Positions 17,401 to 25,277 of a stretch of DNA of 64,000 bases are shown piece by piece. A model generated the notes under the pieces. The model searched no databases, was not told the DNA's origin, and saw nothing but the letters and a program-made list of their open reading frames with translations. Both the position numbers and the translations under genes were made by a program. Origin of the DNA: Rhodococcus qingshengii (GTDB lineage: Bacteria > Actinomycetota > Actinomycetes > Mycobacteriales > Mycobacteriaceae); NCBI RefSeq assembly GCF_021025955.1, contig NZ_JAJNCL010000017.1, forward strand, positions 58,225 through 122,224, given 5' to 3'. Position 1 is the first letter of the stretch. Every line of letters starts with the position of its first letter.

Positions 17401-17887
17401 CGGAGGCGGCGATTGCATTGCGCTCCAACGCGTCTGCGTACGCGGCGAGTTGGAGGAGCGCCGACACCTTGGCGTGCCGGGAGAGTTTGCTGTCGTAGAC
17501 GGCGTAGGTGTCGCCTTCGCGGACGAGGAAATCGCAGAACCCGAGGAACCGGCCGTCGAAGAATGTTCCCTGATATATCACGGGAGCGCCTGATCGGGCT
17601 GCTTCGACGGTCGCCAGGGTGGCGGCGGTCAATCCCGAGCGTGAGTGTTCCGGGCGCGGCATGATGACGACGCCGTCACCGTGTTGATCGATGAACTTCT
17701 GAAGCTGTTCGCGCTCGTGCGAGTCGCCGAGGCTCGACGTTCGCTCGAGCATCGGATCCGCCTCGACGGCCTCGGCCGCGATCAGACCTGTACGGGCGTC
17801 GAGTTGCCGCAACAGCGCGAACTCGCACGAGGCAGCGGCCGAGAGGTCGCTGGCGCTGTAGACGATCTGATCATCGAGTAGGAACAC
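14444..17887 (-). CDS. TM0106-family RecB-like nuclease fused to superfamily 1 helicase
   Basis: About 1147 residues. The N-terminal part is a RecB/Cas4-like PD-(D/E)XK nuclease (GFCDFLVREGDTYAVYDSKL near residues 113-132, preceded by ASCEFALLRQLDAR). It is followed by a C-rich segment (CGRCDTC near 220) and an RNase H-like middle region (FFDFEGDPLW near 312). The C-terminal half is a UPF1-like SF1 helicase, with Walker A GPPGTGKTYTGA near residue 773, LLVVDEAGQF near 879, and GTVDKFQGREAAV and NRLNVAVSRGK near the end. It probably acts on nucleic acids in repair or RNA-DNA metabolism; the role in the cell is not established. GTG 17887 gives the usual family N terminus. GTG 17926 is possible. 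Confidence 0.85.
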   Translation of the reverse strand: MFLLDDQIVYSASDLSAAASCEFALLRQLDARTGLIAAEAVEADPMLERTSSLGDSHEREQLQKFIDQHGDGVVIMPRPEHSRSGLTAATLATVEAARSGAPVIYQGTFFDGRFLGFCDFLVREGDTYAVYDSKLSRHAKVSALLQLAAYADALERNAIAASAQVHLLLGDGSTSSHDIADIAPVFAARRAELERVLDEHRAEGKPTQWLDDRYLRCGRCDTCSVEVESHRDLLLVAGVRGNQREQLIVSGITTIDELASSTGPVEGIRRETLDKLRAQAAVQLRQELSGDAEFEVYEPSALGGLPVPDDGDIFFDFEGDPLWAEDGSTDWGLEYLFGVVEGPADDYVFKPFWAHDREGERQALLDFLDYVTARREAHPGMHIYHYAAYEKSALLRLAARHGVGEQTVDTLLSENVLVDLYPIVRACLRIGQRSYSIKKLEPLYMGEHGRDGDVTNAAASVVAYADYCELRDGGQADQATDLLQGIADYNEYDCESTLRLRDWLAERAAEHGVELREPTGQIKIPLEELTESEIALRDFAGHKAGSTRTPDQQAAALLAAAVGYHNRERKPYWWAHFDRLVTPIEDLVDIRDVMVVEQSEIEADWHKSTPRQKKFRRRIQLTGSFGTGTSLSPGSDLFALYATPSPDAVASENPTQRGTSSVKVTAVVKSEGLDVVTVEELLSGDEYIDSPVALAPGRPIPTGRMEKSIAAAASAASETLPELPHIAAVDILRRSTPRTLSGSPLPAVGTDNNYADAITAALLDLDDSYVAVQGPPGTGKTYTGARVVKTLIEQHHWRIGVVAQSHSVVENMLGGILKAGVDPALVAKKGSRSKTAEWQDIASEEYAGFIAEAEGVGCVIGGTAWDFANTDRVPAGSLDLLVVDEAGQFALANTIAVAISARNLLLLGDPQQLPQVSQGTHPEPVDESALGWLAEGHGALPPELGYFLEKTWRMHPDLCTPVSALSYEGKLHSQENVSAARKLDGLAAGVHTVYVDHRGNSTYSPEESQEIVRQIQELLGTPWTDPSEFEGTRPLEQSDILVVAAYNAQVGTVERDLTEAGLTEVEVGTVDKFQGREAAVAIVSMAASAVEDVPRGMSFLLSRNRLNVAVSRGKWCAIIVRSHALTQYMPSTPAGLVELGAFMRLTS

Positions 17888-17970
17888 AGGGCGATTGTGC
17901 CATCGCTCACCGACAAGGCAACCCACCAGTAATCGCCCACGCGCCGCGGATACCGGTCGCGGAGTGCAGA

Positions 17971-18612
17971 ATGACGATCATGCCCTTCTTCGACGGACGA
18001 ACCGGTCAGGTGCACTTTCGGCATTGGCCGGCGGCAGGGGGTGCGGTGCCCACGGTGTCATTGGTCTTTCTGCACGGTCTCGGTCAGCACAGCGGTCAGT
18101 ACCACCGCTTCGCGGGCGCTATGACGGCGTCGGGGATAGACGTGTGGGCGATCGATCACACCGGGCACGGCTTGTCGGAGGGTGATCCGGGGGTTGGCGC
18201 TCCGCTGTCCGATCTTGCTGCCGACGCAGCCGCGCTGGCTGACATCGCTTTGGCGGAACTGCCCGACGTCCCGCAGGCGGTGATGGGCCATTCCTTGGGT
18301 GCGGTGGCGGCGCTGACGATGCTGGCTCATCGCGATCACGATTTTGCCTCCGCGGTGCTGTGCGGCATTCCGCGCAGCGCGGTCGAGCAACACGGGTGGG
18401 CGGAACTCTCCGAAGCTGGGATTCCGGTGTTGGTCGTTCACGGCACCGACGACCGGATCGCGCCGGTCGATCCGGTCCGAGACTGGGCCCGGACGCTGCG
18501 CAACGTCGAGATGCGCGAGTTCGAGGACGCCGGTCACGACCTACTGCACGAGAAGGTTTACGCCAGTGTCACTGGCGTCAGCCGTGAATTCCTTCTCGCG
18601 CATTCCAGGTAG
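17971..18612 (+). CDS. Alpha/beta hydrolase, monoacylglycerol lipase-like, short form
   Basis: 213 residues with the alpha/beta-hydrolase order: oxyanion loop FLHGLGQHSGQYHRFA near 30-45, DHTGHGLSEG near 63-72, nucleophile elbow MGHSLGA with its serine near residue 107, acid residue in VVHGTDDRIAPVD near 155-167, and the catalytic histidine in DAGHDLLHE near 190. The lid or cap region between nucleophile and acid is much shorter than in usual monoacylglycerol lipases of about 270-300 residues, so the active site may be open. It is probably a cytoplasmic esterase or lysophospholipase. An ATG at 17980 is an alternative start. It ends 5 bases from the convergent isochorismatase gene. Confidence 0.85.
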   Translation: MTIMPFFDGRTGQVHFRHWPAAGGAVPTVSLVFLHGLGQHSGQYHRFAGAMTASGIDVWAIDHTGHGLSEGDPGVGAPLSDLAADAAALADIALAELPDVPQAVMGHSLGAVAALTMLAHRDHDFASAVLCGIPRSAVEQHGWAELSEAGIPVLVVHGTDDRIAPVDPVRDWARTLRNVEMREFEDAGHDLLHEKVYASVTGVSREFLLAHSR

Positions 18613-18617
18613 GCCTC

Positions 18618-19235
18618 TCAGGTGAGTGCGTCAAGCACCTCTTTCGACGTGACGGGATGCGAGAACATCGGGTAGTCGTAGGTGATCGCGTTCTCGTGTT
18701 CGGCGACTGAAGTTCCGGCTACACAATCGGTGAGAGTGATGACCCGGTAGCCGTTCTCGTATCCGGTGCGCATGGTCGATTCGACGCAGCAGTTGGTCAG
18801 GAAACCGCCGAGAAGGATCGTGCGAATTCCTTTGCTGCGCAGAATGAAATCGAGGTTGGTACTGGCAAATGTGTCGAGTCCGCGTTTGCCCTCGATAACG
18901 ATGTCGCCGTCCTTCGGGGTGAGGTCGTCGACGATCGCGGCGCCCCACGAGCCCTTCACGAAAGCCTTGCCGTCGACGACGCCCTTGAGGATTCCGTACG
19001 GATGCGAGGTGATTTCGTTGTACCCCTCGGCGAAGGTGATCGGTGCGTGCATCACGGTGACACCCGCCGCGCGGGCCGCATCGACCAGCGCGGCGGTGTT
19101 CGCGAGGAGCCCGTTCGATTCCATGACCGGTGCGACGGCCTCGTGGAGGACGCCGCCTTCGGTGGTGAAGTCGTTCTGGTACTCGATGAGCACGACGGCG
19201 GTGGTTGCGGGATCCAATTCGAGCTTGTCGGTCAT
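18618..19235 (-). CDS. Isochorismatase-family cysteine hydrolase
   Basis: 205 residues with the cysteine hydrolase triad of this family: aspartate in VLIEYQNDF (D22), lysine in AFVKGSWGAAIVDDL near 105-119, and nucleophile cysteine in LLGGFLTNCCVESTMRTGYE near 152. Related enzymes hydrolyse amides such as nicotinamide, N-carbamoylsarcosine or ureidoacrylate, or vinyl ethers such as isochorismate. The exact substrate is not clear. ATG 19235 is preceded by GAGAAGGTG. It is divergent from the GntR/FadR-type regulator with a textbook FadR-family operator in between, so it is likely controlled by that regulator. Confidence 0.88.
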   Translation of the reverse strand: MTDKLELDPATTAVVLIEYQNDFTTEGGVLHEAVAPVMESNGLLANTAALVDAARAAGVTVMHAPITFAEGYNEITSHPYGILKGVVDGKAFVKGSWGAAIVDDLTPKDGDIVIEGKRGLDTFASTNLDFILRSKGIRTILLGGFLTNCCVESTMRTGYENGYRVITLTDCVAGTSVAEHENAITYDYPMFSHPVTSKEVLDALT

Positions 19236-19289
19236 GGTCGGCACCTTCTCTGTTGTGGTACGGGGCACGAATCAAACTAATTAAACAGT

Positions 19290-19300
19290 TTGTCAGACAA
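19290..19300. promoter_or_regulatory. FadR-family (GntR) operator
   Basis: TTGTCAGACAA is a perfect palindrome around a central A and fits the FadR-subfamily core T-N-G-T-N3-A-C-N-A. It lies 27 bases before the GntR ATG (19328) and 54 bases before the isochorismatase ATG (19235). A second pair of arms, AAACT/AGTTT, surrounds the adjoining AT-rich stretch at about 19274-19291. Confidence 0.65.
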
Positions 19301-19327
19301 GCAGGCAAGGGGTGGTAGCGTCGCGGC

Positions 19328-20029
19328 ATGGATACGACTCCGTTGTCGCGCATGCCGCTCAGCCTTGCCGTGTCGGGAAGAATTCGCGCTGCAATTCTCG
19401 ACGGCTCGCTTCCCGTCGGTGAGGCGTTGCCGACCGAACAGGAACTTGCACAGACGTTCTCGGTGGGTCGATCGACGGTCCGTGAGGCACTTCGCGTCCT
19501 GCAGGCGCAGGGATTGCTGACCGGCGCGGACACAACGTCGACAGCCAGACCTCGGGTGACGCACGAGCATACGGCCGATTCCGCAGCCACCGCCCTCAGT
19601 ACCGCGTTGCAGGTGGGTGCAGTTCCCCTGGGCGATCTTGTCGAACTACGAGTGCTGCTCGAAGCCGCTGCACTGCGCACAGTCGGTGCGGTGCCAGGCG
19701 ACGCCAGGGACGCGATCGAGCGGATGCGCGTCGCGACGCTTGCCGACGACTCGGTCGCCTTCCACGACGCAGACGTCGACTTTCACGTTGCGCTTGCCGG
19801 AGCGGGCGGGAACAAGGCGTTCGGGTTGGTCATGGCGGTTCTGCGCGACAGCATCGCCGGCTACTTGCTGAGCGAACTCGACGCGCGACAGAACTCGGCA
19901 GCCACACTCGGCGCACTGCTGAAAGAACACGAGGGTATCGCCGACGCGATCGAGCGCGGCGCCTCCGACGAGGCTGCCGATTTGATCGAGCGCCACGTGC
20001 GCGGATTCTACGAAGGACGAACGGGATGA
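19328..20029 (+). CDS. GntR-family regulator, FadR/FCD subfamily
   Basis: A 233-residue regulator. The winged-helix N domain shows SGRIRAAILDGSLPVGEALPTEQELAQTF and VGRSTVREALRVLQAQGLL near residues 16-65. The C-terminal FCD domain contains the Asp/His metal-ligand pattern DADVDFHVALAGAGGNK near 149-165 and a late histidine in LIERHVRGF. FCD regulators commonly sense lactate, glycolate, pyruvate or other organic acids. It shares an ATGA overlap with the downstream glycolate-oxidase-like gene, so the ligand may be that enzyme's 2-hydroxyacid substrate. This is an inference from context. Confidence 0.93.
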   Translation: MDTTPLSRMPLSLAVSGRIRAAILDGSLPVGEALPTEQELAQTFSVGRSTVREALRVLQAQGLLTGADTTSTARPRVTHEHTADSAATALSTALQVGAVPLGDLVELRVLLEAAALRTVGAVPGDARDAIERMRVATLADDSVAFHDADVDFHVALAGAGGNKAFGLVMAVLRDSIAGYLLSELDARQNSAATLGALLKEHEGIADAIERGASDEAADLIERHVRGFYEGRTG

Positions 20030-21396
20030 CCACGAGTATCGATCTGTTGGGCGAACGCTTGCAGAAAGCGCTGGGGGACAGGGCTACAACCGACCCCGAC
20101 CGAATGGGTGCGTACGTCCGGGATCAATCATTGCTCACTGCGGCCGGAAGTCCCGCTGCTCTGGTCAAGGCGCAGACGGTCGACGATGTCGTCGCCGTCA
20201 TGACGGTGGCCCACGAACTCTCCGTTCCGGTGGTGACGCGAGGGGCGGGTACCGGATTGGCCGGCGCCGCCAACGCGCTCGACGGATGCATCGTTCTGAG
20301 CGTCGCGGGCATGAATCGGATTCTGGAGATCGATCCCGCCGCGCGCACCGCCACGGTGGAGCCCGGAGTGATCAACGGCGATCTCGCCGAAGCTGCTGCA
20401 CAGCAGGGACTTTGGTACGTACCGGATCCGGGAAGCCGGGCCATCTCGAGTATCGGCGGCAATCTGGCGACAAATGCAGGCGGCATCTGTTGCGCCAAGT
20501 ACGGCGTCACCGGTGATCACGTCGCGGCCCTGACGGCGGTGCTGGCCGACGGGCGTGTGATCCGTACCGGTGCACGGACGCGCAAAAATGTTGCGGGGCT
20601 GGACCTGACACATCTGGTCGTGGGGTCGGAGGGGACTCTGGCGGTCATCGTCGAAGCCACGATGCGTCTGCGTACAGCGCCAACAGTCGCGACCACCGTC
20701 GTCGCGTTTTTCGATTCCGCGGAGTCCGCAATCGATGCCGTCCTCGCCGTGTCGGCAGTGGCCGAACCGTGTCAGATGGAGTTGATGGACGACGTCACAA
20801 TCGGCGCGGTCAATCGCCTGACGAAGATGGGGCTGGACGAATCGGCCGGGGCGATGCTGCTCATCCAGTGCGACGGTAGGTCAGCGGCCGCCGAGGCAGC
20901 GGACTGTGCCGCGGCGTGCGAAAGCGTCGGGGCGCGAGAAGTTTTCCACACCGACGATCCGGTGGAAGGTGAAGAGTTCACCGCGGCTCGCCGGATGGCA
21001 TTACCCGCTCTCGAGGCGTTGGGCACGGTGCTACTCGACGACGTCGCGGTGCCCGTGCCTGCGTTACCGTCCATGCTGGGGTGCATCCGCGAGGCGGCCG
21101 AGCGTCACGGTGTCACGATCGGAACCTTCGGTCATGCCGCCGACGGGAATCTCCACCCGACCATCGTGTTCGACGCCGCCGAAGCCGGAGCGCAGGATCG
21201 TGCCCGCGGAGCGTTCGACGACATCGTCGCCGGGGCGCTGGCGTTGGGCGGAACGATCAGCGGCGAACATGGTATTGGTGTTCTCAAAGCGCCGTACATG
21301 GCAGACATGGTCGGCGAGACCGAACGCGAAATGATGCTCGCAGTGAAGGCCGCATTCGATCCGAAGAACATTCTCAATCCGGGGCGAGGTATCTGA
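20026..21396 (+). CDS. FAD-linked 2-hydroxyacid oxidase, glycolate oxidase GlcD-like
   Basis: A 456-residue VAO-family flavoenzyme. The FAD domain shows VVTRGAGTGLAGAANAL near 66-82, PDPGSRAISSIGGNLATNAG near 137-156 and the GVTGDHV segment. The cap domain ends with TFGHAADGNLHPTIVFD and GGTISGEHGIGVLKAPY, whose histidines bind metal and carboxylate in GlcD and D-lactate dehydrogenases. It oxidises a 2-hydroxyacid such as glycolate or D-lactate. No GlcE/GlcF partner genes are present, so electrons must go to another acceptor. It starts inside the stop of the GntR gene (ATGA), so the two are translationally coupled. Confidence 0.92.
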   Translation: MTTSIDLLGERLQKALGDRATTDPDRMGAYVRDQSLLTAAGSPAALVKAQTVDDVVAVMTVAHELSVPVVTRGAGTGLAGAANALDGCIVLSVAGMNRILEIDPAARTATVEPGVINGDLAEAAAQQGLWYVPDPGSRAISSIGGNLATNAGGICCAKYGVTGDHVAALTAVLADGRVIRTGARTRKNVAGLDLTHLVVGSEGTLAVIVEATMRLRTAPTVATTVVAFFDSAESAIDAVLAVSAVAEPCQMELMDDVTIGAVNRLTKMGLDESAGAMLLIQCDGRSAAAEAADCAAACESVGAREVFHTDDPVEGEEFTAARRMALPALEALGTVLLDDVAVPVPALPSMLGCIREAAERHGVTIGTFGHAADGNLHPTIVFDAAEAGAQDRARGAFDDIVAGALALGGTISGEHGIGVLKAPYMADMVGETEREMMLAVKAAFDPKNILNPGRGI

Positions 21397-21483
21397 GCGT
21401 TTCGTCCGAGCCTCACTCGCCGGAAATTGCGCTACCAGACGAACGTGTTGCCGCACGACGCTTTTCGAGTGACGATGGCCGTC

Positions 21484-22470
21484 ATGAAGCTGCTGATGCT
21501 CGGAGGAACACGGTTCCTCGGCCGCGCCCTCGTCGACGACGCTCTGGCGCGGGGCTGGGAAGTGACAGTGCTCCATCGGGGGCTCACCGGAGCGCCACCG
21601 CCTAATGCGGAGGTCCTGTTCGCGGATCGCACCGATCAGCGAGCGATGGCCGAGGCGCTCGGTGACCGTCGATGGGACTTTGTCGTCGACACGTGGTCGG
21701 GTAGCCCCCGGGTGGTCGGTGAGAATGCACGCGTCTTGCGTGGTCACGTCGAACGGTACGCATACATTTCCAGCGGATCCGTCTACCAGTGGGGCTCGCA
21801 CGTCGACGAGTGCTCACCTGTGGTCGCCGCTTCCGCGACGTCCGACGACGGCAGCGATTACGCGTCCGCCAAACGCGGCGCCGAACTCGCTGTCCTGGAA
21901 TTCTTCCCGAATGCACTGCTCGCGAGGGCAGGGCTGATCCTCGGACCACACGAGGACATCGGGCGATTGCCGTGGTGGCTGCAGCGCATCGGCGCAGGAG
22001 GCCGCGTCGTTGCTCCCGGGGTGCCGACCAGGCCACTGCAATACGTCGATGTTCGTGACATCGCATCCTTTGTCCTGTCCGGACTGGTCGCAGGGATCGG
22101 CGGGGCATATGACGTCATCAGCCCGTCCGGGCACACCACAACCTCCGGGCTCCTTCAGGCGTGCGTGGACGCCACCGGTTCGGGCGCGGAATTGGTGTGG
22201 ATCGACGAGGACAGGCTGGCGGCCGATGGAGCGCAGCCGTGGACACAACTGCCGTGTTGGGTCCCGCAAAAGGGCGAGTTCGCGGGTTTCCTCGAAGCCG
22301 ACACCGCCAAGGCAGCGCGGGCCGGGTTGCAGTGCCGTCCCGTCGAAGACACCGTGCGCGATACCTGGGAGTGGATGCAGCAGGAAACTCTGCCGACCCA
22401 GCGGGAGGATCGTGCGGTGCACGGACTGCCTCCGGAGATCGAAAGAGAACTACTCTCCGCCGGAGACTGA
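21484..22470 (+). CDS. NAD-dependent epimerase/reductase (extended SDR)
   Basis: A 328-residue Rossmann protein starting MKLLMLGGTRFLGRALVDDA, i.e. the G-G-T-x-F-L-G nucleotide motif of the isoflavone reductase/mRNA-binding epimerase-like atypical SDR group. A YISSGSVYQWG segment and later DYASAKRGAELAVLEF provide the Ser/Tyr/Lys region, although the Y-x3-K is Y-A-S-A-K. It could act on a nucleotide sugar or small metabolite; the substrate is unknown. ATG 21475 is an alternative start 9 bases upstream. It ends just before a strong bidirectional terminator shared with the FadD15-like gene. Confidence 0.82.
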   Translation: MKLLMLGGTRFLGRALVDDALARGWEVTVLHRGLTGAPPPNAEVLFADRTDQRAMAEALGDRRWDFVVDTWSGSPRVVGENARVLRGHVERYAYISSGSVYQWGSHVDECSPVVAASATSDDGSDYASAKRGAELAVLEFFPNALLARAGLILGPHEDIGRLPWWLQRIGAGGRVVAPGVPTRPLQYVDVRDIASFVLSGLVAGIGGAYDVISPSGHTTTSGLLQACVDATGSGAELVWIDEDRLAADGAQPWTQLPCWVPQKGEFAGFLEADTAKAARAGLQCRPVEDTVRDTWEWMQQETLPTQREDRAVHGLPPEIERELLSAGD

Positions 22471-22471
22471 A

Positions 22472-22513
22472 ACGCGTCTGGCCCGGTTCGCATTCGAACC
22501 GGGCCAGACGCGT
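22472..22513. terminator. Bidirectional terminator hairpin (19-bp perfect stem)
   Basis: The arms at 22472-22490 and 22495-22513 are perfectly complementary over 19 bases with a 4-base loop. The hairpin sits in the 55-base gap between the convergent epimerase and FadD15-like genes. No T-tract follows on either side, which is common for actinobacterial hairpin terminators. Confidence 0.85.
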
Positions 22514-22525
22514 CAAAGACGAGGA

Positions 22526-24313
22526 TCAGGCGTACAGGTCGCTGATCTTGGTCTTGTGAGCTTCGTGAATGATGTTGCGCTTGAGCTTGAGCGTCGGCGT
22601 CAGTTCGCCGGTCTCCTGGGTGAAGTCGACCTCGAGGATCGTGTACTTCTTGATCTGCTCGGGGTTGGAGACCTTCTTGTTGGCGTCGGCAACGGCCGAG
22701 TCGATCTCGGCGATCAGATCGGCGTTCTTCACCAGATCGGCAATCGCGGTGTTCGCGGGTAGGCCGTTGCGCTCGACCCATCCGGGCAGTGTTTCCGGAT
22801 CGAGGGTGATCAGTGCACCGATGAACGGCTGACCGTCACCGACGACGAGGCACTGGCTGATCAGAGCGTGCGCGCGCAAAGAATCCTCGAGGCCTGCCGG
22901 TGCGACGTTCTTACCACCGGCGGTGACGATGATTTCCTTCTTGCGGCCGGTGATCGAGACGTAGCCCTCGTTGTCGATCGATCCGAGGTCGCCGGTGTGG
23001 AACCAGCCGTCGACGATGGATTCCGCTGTGGCCTTCTCGTTGTGCCAGTAGCCGGCGAACACGACCGGGCCCTGCAGGAGGAGTTCGCCGTCTTCGGCGA
23101 CCCTGGCGGCGTGGCCGTTGATCGGTTTGCCGACGGTGCCGACGCGCTGCGCGCTCGAGGTGTTGACGGTGATCGCGGCGCTGGTCTCGGTGAGTCCGTA
23201 GCCCTCGTAGATCGGGATGCCGACGCCGCGGAAGTAGTGGCCGAGGCGCGCACCGAGGGCTGCGCCGCCGGAGACTGCACGCTCGCACTCGCCGCCCAGT
23301 GCTGCGCGCAGCTTCGAGTAGACGAGCTTGTCGAATACCGCGTGCTTGAGCTTGAGTGCCAGTCCGGGGCCACCCTTTTCGAGGGATTCGCTGTATTCGA
23401 TGGCCGTGGCAGCAGCCTTGTCAAAGATGCTGCCCTTGCCGCCGTCGACAGCTTTCTGACGAGCCGAGTTGTAGACCTTCTCGAACACGCGGGGCACCGA
23501 CAGGATGAAGTTGGGCTTGAAGCCGGCGAACTGCTCGAGGAGCGTCGTCAGATCCGACGTGTGGGCGACGGTGACCTTGGCGTCGAAAGCGCCGAAGGAG
23601 ATCGCTCGCGCGAATACGTGGGCGAGCGGCAGGAACATCAGCGTCTTCTTGCCGGGGACCATCGACTCCGGCATGGCCAGGCGGCAGGCGTTGGACTCGG
23701 CGTAGAAGTTGGAGTGCGTCAGCTGAACACCCTTGGGGCGTCCGGTGGTTCCGGAGGTGTAGATCAGGGTCGCGGGCGAGGCTGCGGTGACCTGGTGACG
23801 ACGAGTGTGCAGTTCTTCGTCGGTGATTGCGGAACCGCGGCTGGACAACTCGTCGATGGCACCCGACTCGATGACCAGAACTTCGCGGAGGGCTTCTGCG
23901 CCGTCGGTGACTTCCTTGTGGGTCTCCGCGTGCTTGGCCGTTTCGACGACCAGAAGTGTCGTCGCGGAATCCTCGAGGATCCACTGCGCCTGGTCAGGGG
24001 AGGAGGTCTCGTAGATCGCGACGGTGCATCCGCCGGCAGTCCAGATGGCGTAGTCGAGAACGACCCACTCGTATCGAGTAGCGGACAGGATAGCGACGCG
24101 GTCGCCGAGCTCGACACCCGAAGCGATCAGGCCCTTGGCAACTGCGGAGACCTGCTTCGCGAATTCAGCTGCGGTGACATCGACCCATCCACCGTTCGAC
24201 GGCCTCTTGAACGGCACGAATGTGGGGTCTTCTTCGGCATGACGGAACACGGAGTCGGCCATTGAAACGTTCTCCGGAATTGAGAACGACTGTGGAACTG
24301 AGAACTCGCGCAC
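22526..24313 (-). CDS. fadD15: Long-chain fatty acid-CoA ligase, FadD15-like
   Basis: A 595-residue acyl-CoA synthetase that activates long-chain fatty acids with ATP and CoA at the membrane face. The A3 P-loop is LIYTSGTTGRPKGVQLTHSN near 185-204, A5 is YEGYGLTETSAAI, A7 is DGWFHTGDLGSIDNEGYVSI, and the hinge is TGRKKEIIVTAGGKNV. The catalytic lysine lies in KLKRNIIHEAHKTKISDLYA at the C terminus. The N terminus M-R-E-F-S-V-P matches the start of mycobacterial FadD15 and supports GTG 24313. A CRP/GlxR-like site lies 35 bases upstream. It ends at a shared bidirectional terminator. Confidence 0.92.
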   Translation of the reverse strand: MREFSVPQSFSIPENVSMADSVFRHAEEDPTFVPFKRPSNGGWVDVTAAEFAKQVSAVAKGLIASGVELGDRVAILSATRYEWVVLDYAIWTAGGCTVAIYETSSPDQAQWILEDSATTLLVVETAKHAETHKEVTDGAEALREVLVIESGAIDELSSRGSAITDEELHTRRHQVTAASPATLIYTSGTTGRPKGVQLTHSNFYAESNACRLAMPESMVPGKKTLMFLPLAHVFARAISFGAFDAKVTVAHTSDLTTLLEQFAGFKPNFILSVPRVFEKVYNSARQKAVDGGKGSIFDKAAATAIEYSESLEKGGPGLALKLKHAVFDKLVYSKLRAALGGECERAVSGGAALGARLGHYFRGVGIPIYEGYGLTETSAAITVNTSSAQRVGTVGKPINGHAARVAEDGELLLQGPVVFAGYWHNEKATAESIVDGWFHTGDLGSIDNEGYVSITGRKKEIIVTAGGKNVAPAGLEDSLRAHALISQCLVVGDGQPFIGALITLDPETLPGWVERNGLPANTAIADLVKNADLIAEIDSAVADANKKVSNPEQIKKYTILEVDFTQETGELTPTLKLKRNIIHEAHKTKISDLYA

Positions 24314-24347
24314 TATTGACCCCTCCAGTGACTACTGACATTTCTGA

Positions 24348-24363
24348 TGTGCATTGCATCACA
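24348..24363. promoter_or_regulatory. CRP/GlxR-like site upstream of the FadD15-like gene
   Basis: TGTGCATTGCATCACA differs from TGTGA-N6-TCACA at one position. It lies 35-50 bases upstream of the minus-strand GTG start at 24313, where it could repress or activate depending on the promoter position. Binding is inferred. Confidence 0.5.
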
Positions 24364-24452
24364 TTAGTCGGCATTTTGCACTGTCGTTACTATTCGGTAG
24401 AACTGGTCGGGCGCTGACCTGCAGTTTAGTGTGACCGGCCGTTTACAGGTAC

Positions 24453-25151
24453 TCAGGCGACGTGTTGGAGCGTGCGGCCGTGCACGGACAACCAGCGGCG
24501 AATTGCGTAGTCCAATCGGTCCGGATCCACTCCGAGTTGCTCTGCAGTAGCTGCAAGGATCTCCGAGGTGTCTCCCGGCAGTTCGGTGGTGCCGAGTGTT
24601 GCGCTGATGAAGGTGTCGGCAGCGGTGCCCAGATCGGTGTGGGGGATTCCCGCCAACATCAACAGGTGCGCCCAGGTCACTTCGGAACCGTCTCCGCATG
24701 CGTCGACCCAGGCGTGGTGAACCTCATCGAGTGCGTTGTCGGAATCAGCAGCAGACAGCAGGTCCTCGACGCTGTTGATTCGCAAGTGATGGAGTTTCTC
24801 GGCGACCTGTTGGATGTGACGTGCCTCGATCGGGACACCCGTCGCCGTGTAGCGGCGCTTGTACGAACCGATCTTGCCTGCCCACTGGTCCGAACTCCCG
24901 GCTTCCTCGAACGTGCGGAGTAGTTCGCGTGCGCCGTCCTTGACGGGTTTGTCTTCGCGGGCTTTCCGGTAGGCGAGGTAGCGATCGACGACGGTCACTT
25001 CGCTGTGGCCCGACGTGGACTGAACGGATTCGATGATGCACAGGGCGAGGCTCTGTCGATAAGCGTCTGACGCAACCCAGGCGGACGGGTCGCCCAGGCG
25101 GTCACGGCACGCGGCTGCGACGGCGTCGACGGTATCGGTCGAGATGGTCAC
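24453..25151 (-). CDS. Protein of unknown function, helical, 232 residues
   Basis: Starts at GTG 25151, directly preceded by GGAGGAACC. The longer frame to 25223 is rejected. The sequence is polar and helical with no membrane segment or signal peptide. Notable stretches are VVDRYLAYRKAREDKPVKDGARELLRTF near residues 55-82, IQQVAEKLHHLRINSVEDLLSAADSD near 113-138 (helix-hairpin-helix-like character), and a C-terminal EQLGVDPDRLDYAIRRWLS. I do not recognise the family. It lies on the same strand upstream of the FadD15-like gene but 140 bases away, with the CRP-like site between them, so it is probably a separate unit. Confidence 0.8.
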   Translation of the reverse strand: MTISTDTVDAVAAACRDRLGDPSAWVASDAYRQSLALCIIESVQSTSGHSEVTVVDRYLAYRKAREDKPVKDGARELLRTFEEAGSSDQWAGKIGSYKRRYTATGVPIEARHIQQVAEKLHHLRINSVEDLLSAADSDNALDEVHHAWVDACGDGSEVTWAHLLMLAGIPHTDLGTAADTFISATLGTTELPGDTSEILAATAEQLGVDPDRLDYAIRRWLSVHGRTLQHVA

Positions 25152-25277
25152 GGTTCCTCCAGAAAGCCGAATTCTTTTTGTTCCATTTGGGCTATCGGCA
25201 CCGAGGAGCGAAATGTTGCACACATCACAAATTCTCAGAGATCTCTTGGACTGCGCTCAGGCTCGAGGGGTGGTCTC

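Noticed and set aside
25190..25240. Possible further CRP site (GTTGCACACATCACA) between the unknown gene and the phosphoribosyltransferase gene
   Set aside because: Only one half-site is good and the other deviates at two positions, so it is too weak to report.
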